From the NCBI GenBank assembly GCA_003254905.1, contig QANU01104693.1, positions 186,001 to 250,000 of the forward strand: a stretch of 64,000 nucleotides of DNA. The letters run 5' to 3'. The position numbers were made by a program, and so were the translations under genes. Numbering within the stretch: the first letter of the stretch is position 1; each line of letters starts with the position of its first letter. Of this stretch, positions 1-10,692 are shown piece by piece. Origin of the DNA: Nissolia schottii (Eukaryota; Streptophyta; Magnoliopsida; Fabales; Fabaceae). The notes beneath the pieces are model-generated. The model was not told the DNA's origin. It ran no database searches and saw only the letters and a program-made list of their open reading frames with translations.

Positions 1-1020
1 TGTTATGCTATATCTGTAAGTGTTAGGTTAAAGAAAAAGTAGGTTAACATGTAAGCGTTTAAGACTAGGTCAAGATAATAATTGAACTTTATATGCACAC
101 TCAATTTGAGATGGCTTGAACGGAAAAACCCTATGCGACGTCACCCAAACAGTGCATAGAGACCCACTGAAAAAATTCGTTTTCTCATACCCTTTGTATT
201 TTGTTCTAGGTCTCGCTAGAGCAGATATGCCATGTAGCGAAATCGGCCCTAGTCATCTTGACTGTCCGTTTTGATCTCAATCGAGGGGTTGTCGTACTTC
301 GCGCCATAATTATGATGACTTTTAGGTAGTGGTTGCAAACCTAGCAAAACTCCTCACACCTGCGTTGCTTAATCGTATTCTAGTGGTCCTCCACCAACTA
401 ATTAATTGAATAAAAAAAAAAGTGAGTTAATTTTATGAGCTATTTTTATTTATGTTAAAATCATCTTTTTAATATTGATAAATGGATTGACTCATTTTGA
501 TGACCCTACTAGACAGTGATATTCAATATTATTAATGACATAAGTAACACATAATTTCTTGTCATATATGTTTTTAATTTATTTTCCAATATTTCAAATT
601 TGTCTAAGAAATTTTTTTAAACTTATACACAATTTTTTCGAAAAACATTCTTATGCTATAGTTTACTTCATATATTTTTCTTTATTTATTTTATTTTTCT
701 TTTCTCTATTATAATTTGTTTTGGATGGTTTAGTTTTAATTGTAAGAAGACATAAGAAGTACTTATCTTAGTTATATTTTTAAGTATAATTTTTTTAAAA
801 AATTTTACTTGATAATTATAAGGTGATTTTATTAAAAATCACATCTTCTTCCAATTTTTATTTTAAAAGTTAAACCATTCAAACTTAAAAGAAAAAAACA
901 TATTTTACATTGTTTTAAAAGAAATACCTTTTTAAATTATATTTTAACACATTATTTTAAAAAAAATATTAAAAGCCAATTAAAACCGACTATGGTGGTG
1001 CCTATGAGAGACGGATTTCT
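1..1020. other. Non-coding 5' flank
   Basis: No supportable gene. The stretch from about 400 to 1000 is very AT-rich with runs of A and T. The first 360 bases are of more balanced composition but hold no long reading frame and no terminal repeats I can recognise. The part from about 1020 to 1257, with CT-rich tracts near 1165-1190, probably contains the promoter and 5' leader of the PPR gene. Confidence 0.5.
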
Positions 1021-1257
1021 CTGCAAAATGCATCGTCATGCCTTGCTCTTAGGAGTCCCCCCCATATCCATTATCGAGTGTTAGTTCACAAGCTTCACTG
1101 CTTCAGGGTTTGGGTTCCAAACTTCAAACCACTTCTCTTGGGTTTGTTCAGGCAAGTAAGAGTGGCTCTCTCTCTATGTCTCTCGTGTGTTTGTACTTGG
1201 CACTAAGCACTACACTTACAGGTGCATAGACTAACACAAACGTTATTTTTGTTTCTC

Positions 1258-3582
1258 ATGTTACCCTCCGAAGTTGCCTTCAAAGCCCTATATCAGTTAC
1301 CGTTTCTGCGATCATTCAAACTTGGCTCCAAATTTTTACACTCACTCAAGCATGAACACCACCTGTTCGACCATATTCCTCCCCCAAATGTTTCCTCGGT
1401 TAACAGTTCCATGCTCGCCCATTTGCGCCACAATCTCCCCTTTCAAGCCCTTGCCTTATTCAGGAACCAATTCCGGCTACGTTCTCTTGACAACGTTGAC
1501 GAGATTACCGTTGCCTTGTCTCTCAAGGCTTGTCGAGGAGAGCTAAAACTTGGGTCCCAAATCCATGGATTCACGGTGTCTAGCGGGTTTGTTTCCCGCG
1601 TTATGGTGTCAAATTCGTTGATGAAAATGTACTGCAATTCAGGGAATTTCGGAAGGGCTTTGCATGTGTTTGAGAAGTTGAGTCACCCTGACATAGTTTC
1701 TTGGAACACCGTACTTTCCGGGTTTGCGAAGGACGTGGAAGCTTTGAGTTTTGCTTGTTCTATGCATTTCAATGGGATAATGTTTGATCCCGTGACATAC
1801 ACCACTGCTCTTGCCTTTTGTTGGGATGATCATGGGTTTTGGTTCGGGTGGCAATTGCATTCTCTTGTGCTAAAATGTGGATTTGGATGTGAAGTTTTTA
1901 TAGGGAATGCACTTATATCCATGTATTCAAGGTGGGGTAGGTTGGTTGAGGCTAGGAGGGTGTTTGATGAAATGCCCAGAAGAGATTTGGTTTCGTGGAA
2001 TGCAATGCTTTCAGGGTATGCTCAAGAAGGGGAGTGTTATGGGTTGGAAGCAGTTTCATTGTTAACCAACATGGTAAGGCAAGGTATGTTGCTTGATCAT
2101 GTTTCACTTACTGGTGCAGTTTCAGCTTGTGGTTATATAAGAAACTTAGAGCTAGGGAGACAGATACATGGCTGGACCCTAAAAGCAGGATATGGAACTG
2201 ATGTTTCAGTTTGCAATGTTTTGATCTCAACTTATTCTAAGTGTAAGGTCCTAAAAGATGCAAAACTGGTTTTTCAATTCATGAGTAATCGCAATGTAGT
2301 CTCTTGGACTACAATGATTTCTATTGATGAAGATGCAGTGTCTCTTTTCAATGAGATGAGATTAGATGGTGTGTATCCAAATGAAGTTACATTTATAGGA
2401 TTAATACATGCTATAACAATCAGGAATCTGGTGGCGGAAGGTCAACTGGTTCATGGATTATGCATAAAAAGCAACTTTTTGTCAGAACTAAATGTCTCTA
2501 ATAGTCTTATTACCATGTATGCCAAGTTTGAGTCCATTCAAGAAGCAAAGAAGATTTTTGAGGAGCTTAATTATAGAGAAACAATATCATGGAATTCACT
2601 AATTTCAGGGTATGCTCAAAATGGCTTGTGCAAAGAAGCTTTCCTAACATTTTTGTCTGCAACAAAGGAGATAAAGCCCAACCAATACACATTTGGCAGT
2701 GTCTTAAATGCTATTGCTGCCATTGAGGATATATCTTTGAAACACGGGCAGCGTTGCCATTCTGAATTGCTCAAACGTGGTTTAAGCACTGACCCAATTG
2801 TTTCAGGGGCTCTGCTTGACATGTATGGAAAGCGTGGGAGTATAACTGAGTCTCAAAGAGTATTTGATGAGATGCCCGAAAGGACCGAGTTTGCTTGGAC
2901 AGCAATAATATCTGCCTATGCCCGACATGGAGACTTTGAGTCAGTGATGGGTTTGTTTAAGGAAATGGAGAAGCAAGGAAGAAGTCTTGACTCCATCACT
3001 TTCCTCTCTATTTTAGCTGCTTGTTGTAGAAAGGGCATGGTGGATGTAGGCCACAGAGTCTTTGACTCTATGGTGAAAGAACATTCGATTGAGCCAACCC
3101 CTGAGCATTATTCTATAATGGTGGACATGCTGGGTCGTGCAGGACTACTAGCCGAGGCACAAGAGTTGATGCACCAGATTCCAGGAGGACCTGGATTGTC
3201 TGTGTTGCAAAGCTTGCTTGGGTCTTGTAGATTACATGGGAATATGGAGATGGCTGAGAAGGTTGTTGGTATTTTGATAGAAATGGATCCTGCAAGTTCA
3301 GGTCCATATGTGTTGATGGCAAACTTATATGCTCAGAAAGGGAAGTGGGAGAAAGTAGCAGAAGTGAGGAAAGGAATGAGAGGGATGGGAGTAAAGAAGG
3401 AAGTTGGGTTTAGTTGGGTGGACGTCAGTGGTGTTGATTCCTTATATTTGCATGGTTTCTCATCTGGAGATAAGTCACACGAAGAATCTGAGGATATTTA
3501 TAGGATGGCAGAGTTTATGGGACTGCAAATGAAATTTTCAAAAGAGAGCAGAGAAAGGGAAGGAGAGTGGTATCTGGAATGA
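1258..3582 (+). CDS. Pentatricopeptide repeat protein, PLS class with E/E+ tail, probably mitochondrial
   Basis: Intronless frame of 774 residues from the ATG at 1258. The frame stays open upstream to 1222, but that codon is GTG, so the ATG at 1258 is the better start. The N-terminus (first ~45 residues) is basic and hydrophobic without acidic residues until later, as in organelle targeting peptides. From about residue 60 on there are tandem P, L and S type PPR units, recognisable by recurrent 'VSWNAMLSGYAQ', 'NALISMYSRWG' and 'ARRVFDEMP' type segments. The C-terminus (from about 'GGPGLSVLQSLLGSCRLHGN') is an E then E+ domain ending around 'SHEESEDIYRMAEFMGLQMKF'; there is no DYW deaminase domain. 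Such proteins bind organelle transcripts and usually specify C-to-U editing sites with a DYW partner supplied in trans. It resembles Arabidopsis At4g32430, but that link is from memory. One-exon structure is normal for this family. Confidence 0.9.
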   Translation: MLPSEVAFKALYQLPFLRSFKLGSKFLHSLKHEHHLFDHIPPPNVSSVNSSMLAHLRHNLPFQALALFRNQFRLRSLDNVDEITVALSLKACRGELKLGSQIHGFTVSSGFVSRVMVSNSLMKMYCNSGNFGRALHVFEKLSHPDIVSWNTVLSGFAKDVEALSFACSMHFNGIMFDPVTYTTALAFCWDDHGFWFGWQLHSLVLKCGFGCEVFIGNALISMYSRWGRLVEARRVFDEMPRRDLVSWNAMLSGYAQEGECYGLEAVSLLTNMVRQGMLLDHVSLTGAVSACGYIRNLELGRQIHGWTLKAGYGTDVSVCNVLISTYSKCKVLKDAKLVFQFMSNRNVVSWTTMISIDEDAVSLFNEMRLDGVYPNEVTFIGLIHAITIRNLVAEGQLVHGLCIKSNFLSELNVSNSLITMYAKFESIQEAKKIFEELNYRETISWNSLISGYAQNGLCKEAFLTFLSATKEIKPNQYTFGSVLNAIAAIEDISLKHGQRCHSELLKRGLSTDPIVSGALLDMYGKRGSITESQRVFDEMPERTEFAWTAIISAYARHGDFESVMGLFKEMEKQGRSLDSITFLSILAACCRKGMVDVGHRVFDSMVKEHSIEPTPEHYSIMVDMLGRAGLLAEAQELMHQIPGGPGLSVLQSLLGSCRLHGNMEMAEKVVGILIEMDPASSGPYVLMANLYAQKGKWEKVAEVRKGMRGMGVKKEVGFSWVDVSGVDSLYLHGFSSGDKSHEESEDIYRMAEFMGLQMKFSKESREREGEWYLE

Positions 3583-4261
3583 CAAATCCAACAATATATG
3601 AGGAATTTGACAGCTTATGGACTTCTCATAGTTAAATATTCAAGTTCATTCAAAGGAAAATGATTACTTTTTTTCTTCATTTACATGTTCAATGGTGTTT
3701 AATTTATATGTTAAAAATGGATGTCTTGAGACTTCAAGTTAGGCTTTGTTGGTTTTGTGCATTAAAGTTAGCAAGGCTTTGACAATATCTGTTTGTTCTC
3801 TTTCCCAAATAAAAAGCATTTTTTGTCTCTTTCCCAATGACAAAAGTTGTTGTCCTATCTTAGAGAGCATGCATGCATTTACTTTTTAATATCAAGAAGT
3901 GCTCATGTCCACCCCCATGCCAGATAATGCAGTCCCTAAATGAAAGTAGGTAGTGTTATGATCTGTAGCACGCATGCACACACTCTCTTCTTCATCATTC
4001 TTTCATTCTACTCTGGTCAACGCTCATAAGTGGAATTCAGACTTCCAATTTATGAACATATGAAGTTTCACGTATATGATGACATTCACAATATGCTATA
4101 CATCTGTGCTATGATGTAGCTGTTTAGTTACTTGATTGCGACTTGCACAATTTCTTCACTACTACATGTTATATCATTTTGAAATTCATACTGATTTATT
4201 TTTGCTTAACTTTTGTGCTTTTTTTCTTTCTATCTGTCTTTCATTTTCTCTTCTTTAATAT
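3583..4261. other. 3' flank of the PPR gene
   Basis: Holds the probable 3' untranslated region of the PPR gene (AATAAA at about 3808) and intergenic AT-rich sequence. No other gene is supported. Confidence 0.4.
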
Positions 4262-4265
4262 GTAG

Positions 4266-4380
4266 GGAAGTTTGTTCCTAAAAACAAGAGATTGAAAGGT
4301 TTAGGCCTTGGCGCTCCGGAGGGTCCCATATCTCTTGAAGATTTTCGATGCCTTCAAAGATCAAACATAGTGTGTTAATT
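4266..4380 (+). other. Orphan exon-like frame after a good splice acceptor
   Basis: A pyrimidine-rich tract followed by TTTAATATGTAG ends at 4265. The frame that then opens encodes about 37 residues, beginning KFVPKNKRLKGLGLGAPEGP and ending in TAA. The composition looks protein-like and the acceptor is credible, but I find no upstream exon and do not recognise the family. It abuts the decayed gag on the other strand. It could be the last exon of a truncated gene, a 3' UTR accident, or chance. Confidence 0.2.
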
Positions 4381-4388
4381 TAGAAGGG

Positions 4389-5569
4389 TCAAAATATCAT
4401 TGAGTGGTTCAAACCGTTGTCTTTCTTTAATGTTACCCTGAGCGGGTGGCTGAAGCCTTCCCCAGGGTCCTTTTGTAGGATCCTTTTTATTGCTTTCATC
4501 CCTTCTTCTTGGTACAGATACTCCTCTACCCTCTCTTGAATCTCTATGAGACTCTTTGAGGGTCTCTTTAAAAGGTTTTTTGAGAAAGGGCTTCTGCGAC
4601 GAAGGCCATTTGTCAATCCCATGAACACGGCTTGTGATTGGAAATCTTTAATATGGTCACACTTGGCACAAAAACGATCAAGATATTCACATAAATTCTC
4701 CCCATCCTTCTGTGTCACTCCAAGGAGGCTCATCGCCATTTTGGGTCCTCCTTATCGTGAAGTTTGCCAAGAAATGCATGGCCAAGTCATTGAAGTGCTC
4801 AGTGCACTTTGACGATAGTGCGTTGAACCAACTGAGTGCTCCCTTCTGAAGTGTGACTGGAAATGCTTTACACTATATCGTGTCGAAGGCCCCGTCAAGG
4901 ATCATCCGGTGCTCAAACGCATCGAGATAATGCTGTGGTTTGGTAGTACCATTGAACGGCTCTTTGTCAATTGGGTGACGGAAATCGTAAGGTGGTAGGG
5001 CATCTAAGATCTTGTCGGAGAAAGGGTGGCTTCCTCTACCTTCCCTTCTCCTTGAGGTGGTGACGCTGCGCTAGATCGACATTCGTCTTGCCTGAATGTA
5101 GGATCTGTCGACGATCTGTACGTCAGTTTTGCTTCATTGTGTGTTCCCAAATATGGGGGTTGACGGTCTTCCTCGAAGTTATGACCATCGAGCCATTTGT
5201 TTCTTTCTTCTTCGTGTCAGAGGATTTCGGCTTGCTAGCACTTTGATTTCTCATGTCGCCTCTCTGCGCTTCCACGGATCTTAGCACGCTACCAGTGCTT
5301 TTCTTCTACTTGGCGCAATTGTTCTAGGGTTTCCTCCAATTGGGGTATCTTTGTTGCTTGGTCTTACACTATTTGAGTGAGGTCCAGTGAAGGTTGTTGT
5401 TACTTTATTGTCTGCTTCATCGCCATCCGTTTGAGAACTGATTTCTAATTGGTGCTTCGAGGAGCTAGGAGTGGGTTGAGTTGTGGTTTGGTTCGGTCCG
5501 TCAAGGGTTGGGTCTTCTTTAGGGTTTGTGTTCGTTGTTCGCAGATTTTTTGGTATGTTTTGGTGGCAT
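4389..5569 (-). pseudogene. Decayed Ty3/gypsy gag
   Basis: Minus-strand remnant of a retrotransposon gag. It starts at the ATG at 5569 (MPPKHTKKS...) and ends near 4389. Pieces in different frames match the retrotransposon gag domain in order: a segment like 'LPPYDFRHPIDKEPFNG' around 5000-4950, 'CKAFPVTLQKGALSWF' near 4860, 'LAMHFLANF' near 4770, and the intact stretch from 4739 with 'SLLGVTQKDGENLCEYLDRF'. Frameshifts and stops separate these pieces, so it is non-functional. The style of gag and the primer-binding site point to a Tat-type or related non-chromovirus gypsy lineage. No protease, reverse transcriptase or integrase follows on this strand, so the element is truncated at 4.3 kb. 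Confidence 0.7.
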
Positions 5570-5629
5570 GGTGTGTGTTTTTTGGTAGGAGTGTGTCACC
5601 ACCGTGGAGGTCATGGGTTGTCGTAAAGA

Positions 5630-5648
5630 CCCACATACGACGCCAATG
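5630..5648 (-). other. Primer-binding site of the minus-strand gypsy remnant
   Basis: On the minus strand the sequence TTGGCGTCGTATGTGGG lies just upstream of the gag ATG and just after an LTR-like end (...GGTACA). It resembles the TTGGCGCCGTCTGTGGG primer sites of many plant gypsy elements. The matching LTR would extend to higher coordinates but can only be followed to about 5758. Confidence 0.5.
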
Positions 5649-5758
5649 TACCAATTTGGTACGAGAGGATTCCTCTTGCGGCGATGATCTCTTATTCCTT
5701 CGAGATCTGGTGCTGTGGCGTGGGTACTTGCACAAATTTTGAAGCTCAAGTAAGTAAA

Positions 5759-6231
5759 TGTTTGTGTTACATACCAGCTGACTACTGTGGCTGAAACGGC
5801 TTCAGCTTCTAGAAGAGGAAAGGAAATCATTTCTTTTCCACTCCACTATTCTAGGAAAGGAAAGAGAGGATTAGGGGAGCCATCAAATCAGAACTGAATC
5901 TGATTTGTTGCATCTGATGGGAGAGTTAAATCAGGGGAATAAATTAGTTACACTTAATTAGGAAGAAAGGATTTTCTACTCCTTGATTCTCTCTCACCAG
6001 TAGTATATGAGAGACCTTGGGGAAGGGGATTAATTATCTCAGATTTTAGACAGAACAAAGGGGACTAAGGGATCCATAATTCCCAGGTTATTATTCTAAT
6101 TTTCGTTTGTTAATTCAGCAGCCCTTGGCTAGCATTTTATGTTCTGCCAGGAAATTCCCCACTGGAATCCCTGTTATTAATAATAAACACAGCAGAATTC
6201 AGCAGCATTTTAATCGATACCAGTTCTTCCA
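5759..6231 (+). repeat. 5' LTR of a truncated Ty3/gypsy element
   Basis: Block of about 470 bp that begins TGTTTGTGTTACATACC and ends CTTCCA. It is followed two bases later by a primer-binding site for initiator tRNA-Met, TGGTATCAGAGC at 6234-6245, which fixes the right edge well. The left edge is less certain because there is no second LTR to compare with; it abuts the minus-strand gypsy LTR remnant, suggesting insertion into it. Confidence 0.55.
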
Positions 6232-6233
6232 AC

Positions 6234-6245
6234 TGGTATCAGAGC
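6234..6245 (+). other. Primer-binding site (tRNA-iMet)
   Basis: TGGTATCAGAGC, complementary to the 3' end of plant initiator tRNA-Met, immediately after the LTR end. Known as the usual minus-strand priming site of many plant LTR retrotransposons. Confidence 0.8.
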
Positions 6246-6260
6246 ACTGTTCCTAGGGAC

Positions 6261-6964
6261 CATGGTTATCAAACTCGCGAGTTTAAGTAAACTCGTGGAG
6301 CCTCCGTAAACTCGGATCGTAAACTAGGATCGTAAACTCGTACGAGTTTACCTATTATTAAAAAAATATTTTAAAAAATTATTATGCTACAAAAATATAT
6401 TTAATAAAACTTGAAATTCATAAATACATTTATATCCATAACAAAGCACAAATAAAGATGAAATATATGAGTTCTAAGTTCAATTCATGCATAATACATA
6501 TAACATAATACATAGTATTGACTACTGAACATCACAAGAAGCGAATTTGTGATGATGATGTCTTCAATATAGAACACTAAAGCACAAATAGCAATGCAGA
6601 GGTCACGCACCCTGGTGGGAAAGATCCCTGAGCAAAGGATGAAATACATACGACAAGCAACGACGGAGCACAACGGAGCACGATTGTAGGCGCAACTGTA
6701 AATGATAACTCTAAAATACTTAAATGACTTAAATCTAAAAACTCATAGTTATGGAAAACAATATCAAACTTGTTTTGTTTCTAAAAAAAAAAAAAAACCT
6801 GCCTTGTGGGTAAACTCGTAAAATCAAGAGTAAACTCGCGATTTTATGCGAGTTTACCCGAGTTTACCCTGAAACGAGTTTACATGCGAGTTAGCTCGAT
6901 TTTACAACCTAAACTCGTAAAATCGTACGATTTTACGTGTTAAATCGCGATTTTAATAACTATG
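6261..6964. mobile_element. hAT-like MITE, copy 1, inserted between PBS and gag
   Basis: A 704-bp non-coding element flanked by a perfect 8-bp duplication CTAGGGAC at 6253-6260 and 6965-6972. The ends form terminal inverted repeats: CATGGTTATCAAACTCGCGA at the left, and CATAGTTATTAAAATCGCGA read from the right end on the other strand. Next to both ends are many copies of short words such as GTAAACTCG and ACTCGTA, as in subterminal repeats of hAT elements. The centre is AT-rich with no credible frame. An 8-bp duplication with CA-starting TIRs fits the hAT superfamily. A relative lies at 50108-50552. Confidence 0.8.
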
Positions 6965-6977
6965 CTAGGGACTGTGC

Positions 6978-8719
6978 ATGGTTTCCACACGCGTTGTGAT
7001 GGAGGCAAGGATGGAAGCAGTGGAGAGGCAGATAAAGGAGACCAAGGAGACTCAAGCGGAAATGAAGGAAACACAGGCCAACACTCTAACGTTGTTGCTT
7101 CAGATTATGGGGAGGCTGCCACCGCAGCCACCTGGAAGCGGCCAGGGGGAGGAAAACTGAGGTTCGGGAGATGGGGAGGAGGAAAGGAACGAATGAGAGG
7201 GGACTAGGAGGTTCGAGGCCAATAGGAAACTGGATGTCCCCATGTTCTCAGGGGAAGGAGCGTCCGATTGGTTGGTTAAAATGGAAAGATATTTTCGGGT
7301 CACTCAAGCAGCCCCACGAGAGAAGATGGACATCGTAACCTTGGCGTCGGAGGGAGAGGCCCTCACGTGGATGGAATGGTGGGAGGAACACACACCATTT
7401 CGCAGCTGGGGACGGTTTAGGGAGGACTTTCTGAAGAGGTTCCAACCAGAAGCCGCGTTGAATCCTTTGGCACCATTATTGGAGGTGAGGCAGGTTGACA
7501 GGGTGGCGCAGTACAGGAGGGAGTTTGAGGCCGCAGCCAGGTCCCACAAGCACCTGGGGGCAGAGGCCTTGATGTATTTTTGTGAATGGATTGAAGAGGG
7601 AGGTACAGGCAGAAATAGAAGTGGCACGGTTTGACAATCTACCAGCCTTGATGGATAGGGCCATGGCCATTGAATGGAGGAATCAGGCTTGGAGGGAGAC
7701 CGACCTCAACCCTAACCACCGCAAGTGGGAAAGCAATTACAAATAGGGAGTGACTTACGAAAGAACCTCGATGGGGGCGAGTTATTCCAAATCTGCAGGT
7801 ACCACCAGACCCCCTGACAACAAGGGAGTTGGACGAAGGGAGATGGGGTCCAGCACGGGACCAAAACCACTGGAAACCCACGCAGAATCCAGGCCAGTAC
7901 CAAGCGGAGGCAGCAGCGTGGCACAGACAGTACCAACAGGGGGTAACAACACGAGACGGCTCTCCAACGAAGAATGGGCCGAGCGGCAAAGGAAGAGGCT
8001 ATGTTTCCGTTGTGGGGAGAAATGGGGGCATGACCATCGTTGCACTATGAAGCATTTCCAGATCATCATTCTGGAAGAAGACGAACAGGGGGAATGTCGA
8101 CGAAGAAACAGCACAGGGGCAGGAAGAGACCGAAGGGAGACTAGAGTTGCAGCTGTCAGCCTACAGCTACTGGGGGCTCACTTCTCACAAAACATTCAAG
8201 CTGCTAGGCGAAATCCACGGGCAAACAGTGGTGGTGCTCATTGACCCCGGAGCGTCTGCCAATTTCCTAGCTACCGAGGTGGTAAAAAGGCTGGCACTCC
8301 CAGTCAAGAAAATCAAAGAGTTTCAGGTGGAAGTAGGGAACGGAGCTATTGAACTGGGGTAAAAAGGGTGTGAGGCCATTCCACTGAATATCCAAGGGGT
8401 ACAATTGCTGCAGGACTTCTTTGTTATGAATTTAGCGTGTTCGGAGGTGGTGCTAGGAGCAGGGTGGTTGGCGAGTTTAGGCCCATTTGTGGGGGATTAC
8501 GGAGAGTTGACTTTGAGTTGGGAAGAAGAGGGGAAAAAGAAATTTTTGCAAGGGGACCCTTCCCTGAGTCGCAGCAAGGCCTCTTGGAAAAACACGTTGC
8601 ACGCTATTAAGAGCAAGGGAGAGGGCTACGTAATTACGTCCCTAGCCGTGGCCTTTGAAGCACCTGAAGACATACTAAAAACTATTGCTGGATGGATTTA
8701 TCAACCACTCATTGAATAA
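6978..8719 (+). pseudogene. Truncated Ty3/gypsy gag-protease
   Basis: Plus-strand remnant starting at ATG 6978 (MVSTRVVMEARMEAVERQI, a helical gag N-terminus). Recognisable parts in order: the gag core near 7242-7590 ('FSGEGASDWLVKMERYF', 'FREDFLKRFQPEAALNPLAPL'); a CCHC zinc knuckle near 7999-8045 ('LCFRCGEKWGHDHRC'); an aspartic protease near 8205-8520 with the active site written DPGASANF (usually D-S/T-G-A) and 'VVLGAGWLASLGP'. Stops and frame changes interrupt it, for example TAA at about 8360. It is cut off near 8690, before reverse transcriptase. The knuckle and protease style fit a chromovirus-like gypsy lineage. The mature gag frame was separated from its leader by the MITE at 6261-6964. 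Confidence 0.75.
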
Positions 8720-8812
8720 GTCCTGATTTTACATTAATTTGCATGTTTGTTTTCATGCTTGGCATCAAAATTTCTCCTCTTTCAGAATTATCATAACGTA
8801 TATTGTAATATA

Positions 8813-8840
8813 ATACACACACACACACACACACACACAC
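8813..8840. repeat. (AC)n microsatellite
   Basis: About 14 perfect AC units, followed by ATGTTATG. Confidence 0.9.
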
Positions 8841-10014
8841 ATGTTATGATGGGTTTGCAAAAAAAGGTTTTTGGGTTTTCTATTCTTCAGGGTTATTAAT
8901 ATATACTTAGCATAGTTTTGCAGAAAATCAGTTTTGATTTATATCTAACTTTAGATTCTCAATTTCCATCTATTATGTGTAGATAATATATAAGCTCAAG
9001 TAATTATGATTTACATTAAACCGCCCACCATGGTTAAAATCATCACATATAATATAATTCTATAGGATTTCTATTCATGTGTCAGATTTTTCAGTTCAAT
9101 TTTATAAGTGTGGTTTGGGTATAAGAAATATATTTTATTTCCAAAATGACATTTTACCTTGAATTTGAATTTAGCTGTACACTACACTTTCGTTTGCATA
9201 CGGAGAAAGGTGGGTAGCAATATTAATTAACTCTGTCATAATTGCTCCTACACTTCGGAAAGGCTACAGGTTGAAGAAATAAATTGATTAATTGTTGGTA
9301 GTTGGCAATTGTTGAACACGGCAGGGGAAACATTGTGCCTTTTCATTGAATATACCCGTTCACTTCCATTAGATACCTTCATTCTGCCTTTGTGCTCGCT
9401 CAAATTGCCAAGCTGTGTTGTCTTTTCATTTTAGGCATCTCAATTGCATGGTGCTGTTAGTAGAGTTACACATCGTGAAGGGTTAAAAATAGTGATATGT
9501 CATGTCAATTCAGAACATAATATCGTTATTTCAAATGTTGTTTACAAAGAGGTTTTTAGAAATGTTTTATGAGGAATTACCTTTCATAACTCCAATTGAG
9601 TGATTGCATTTTTATCATGTTTATACTGTTATGAATGTTGCACTATAATAATTGACAACTTTATCAGCATGCTGCAAGAATGACGATTAAATGGATTTTA
9701 TTTTTTCTCTAACAAATAAAACATTGGAATCTCAATATGCTATAATGCGTCGTATATTGCACTTGGAAAATATACTGCCAATATGGTCGTATATTAGCTA
9801 CAGTGGTCTTCATTTAACATATTATGTACGATCTATACTTAAATAAATTTTCGTAATTCCACATCTACAACATTCTAATTCATTATCCTTCGTATGTACG
9901 CCAATATTTATATTATTTGTAAGATAAACATTATATTTATAACCACTGAGATTGTTGTAGACAATTATAAATACATAGATACATATATGTACATACATAG
10001 ATACATATATGTAC

Positions 10015-10019
<5 letters not shown>

Positions 10020-10061
<42 letters not shown>

Positions 10062-10072
10062 TGTGTGTGTAT
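10020..10072. repeat. (TG)n microsatellite
   Basis: About 26 TG units with one GCGC interruption near the right side, flanked on the left by ATACATATGTAC repeats. Confidence 0.9.
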
Positions 10073-10175
10073 TTATATCCGCAAAAATATGTTGTTATAC
10101 TCGCCGCGCATCGCGCGAGTAGAGAATCTAGTTACGAGTTGTGTCCAAAGGAATCAATTCAAAGTATTGTCTTAA

Positions 10176-10362
10176 AAAACTAACAGGGGTTGGTCTAAGC
10201 GGTAAGCGGCTTGGTATCGCTTAAGCAAGGTTCCGAGTTCGAGACCTTGTGTACGCAGTTATCCCCGCTGGAAGACTCACTTGCCATAGCCAGGTGCGCG
10301 ACCCAGGTCGACCCGGATTAGTCAAGGCTAAGCCTTGGATACCGGGCGGGCAACCTAAAAAA
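10176..10362 (+). mobile_element. tRNA-derived SINE, copy 1
   Basis: A 187-bp element with internal RNA polymerase III promoter boxes: A box TGGTCTAAGCGG at about 10191 and B box GAGTTCGAGACC at about 10233. It ends in a run of A. It is flanked by a direct repeat AAAGTATTGTCTTAA at 10161-10175 and 10363-10377, a typical target-site duplication. The 5' part is tRNA-like but does not fold into a full tRNA with an acceptor stem at this site, so it is a SINE and not a tRNA gene. A closely related copy, lacking about 40 bp, lies at 62050-62201. Confidence 0.85.
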
Positions 10363-10377
10363 AAAGTATTGTCTTAA

Positions 10378-10690
10378 TATCACCTTCTGAAAAGTTTATC
10401 CAAACCAGCCCAATTATGTGATTTAGTTATTGCACAATCATTGTTCAATTTAAGTTCTTATATCTATAACATTATACTAAAAATCGCATCACTCAAAATA
10501 ATACTACAAAAGTGTTGATACTATATTAAAAATCCTAGTTTACGTTGAAATGAGCTCACTATTTATGGAACAAATATAATTCTAGTTAATTCATATTTTA
10601 AAATTTATTATAACTTGCTTATTTGATCAGAAAGCTCAAATTGAGCTTGTTAACAAGCATTATTTAAGGTTTACATTATATCATTCCATT
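10378..10690. other. 3' flank of the CLE gene
   Basis: About 310 bp of AT-rich sequence between the SINE and the CLE stop codon. It probably contains the 3' UTR of the minus-strand CLE gene. Nothing else is visible. Confidence 0.4.
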
Positions 10691-10692
10691 AA

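Larger units (their letters stand above)
8720..10160. other. Intergenic, no gene seen
   Basis: AT-rich sequence with two dinucleotide repeats (8813-8840 and 10020-10072). I see no coding potential, terminal repeats or RNA gene. Frames through 9822-10175 are low-complexity Ile/Tyr/Val/Cys runs derived from the microsatellites. Confidence 0.5.

Noticed and set aside
1222-1257. Twelve extra N-terminal codons of the PPR frame
   Set aside because: The upstream limit codon is GTG; a plant nuclear gene starts at ATG, and the first in-frame one is at 1258.
5449-5742. Plus-strand protein
   Set aside because: Shadow of the minus-strand gypsy leader and gag start.
10185-10260. tRNA gene
   Set aside because: Has A and B boxes but no proper acceptor stem, is followed by a non-tRNA body and A-rich tail, and has a target-site duplication: a SINE.
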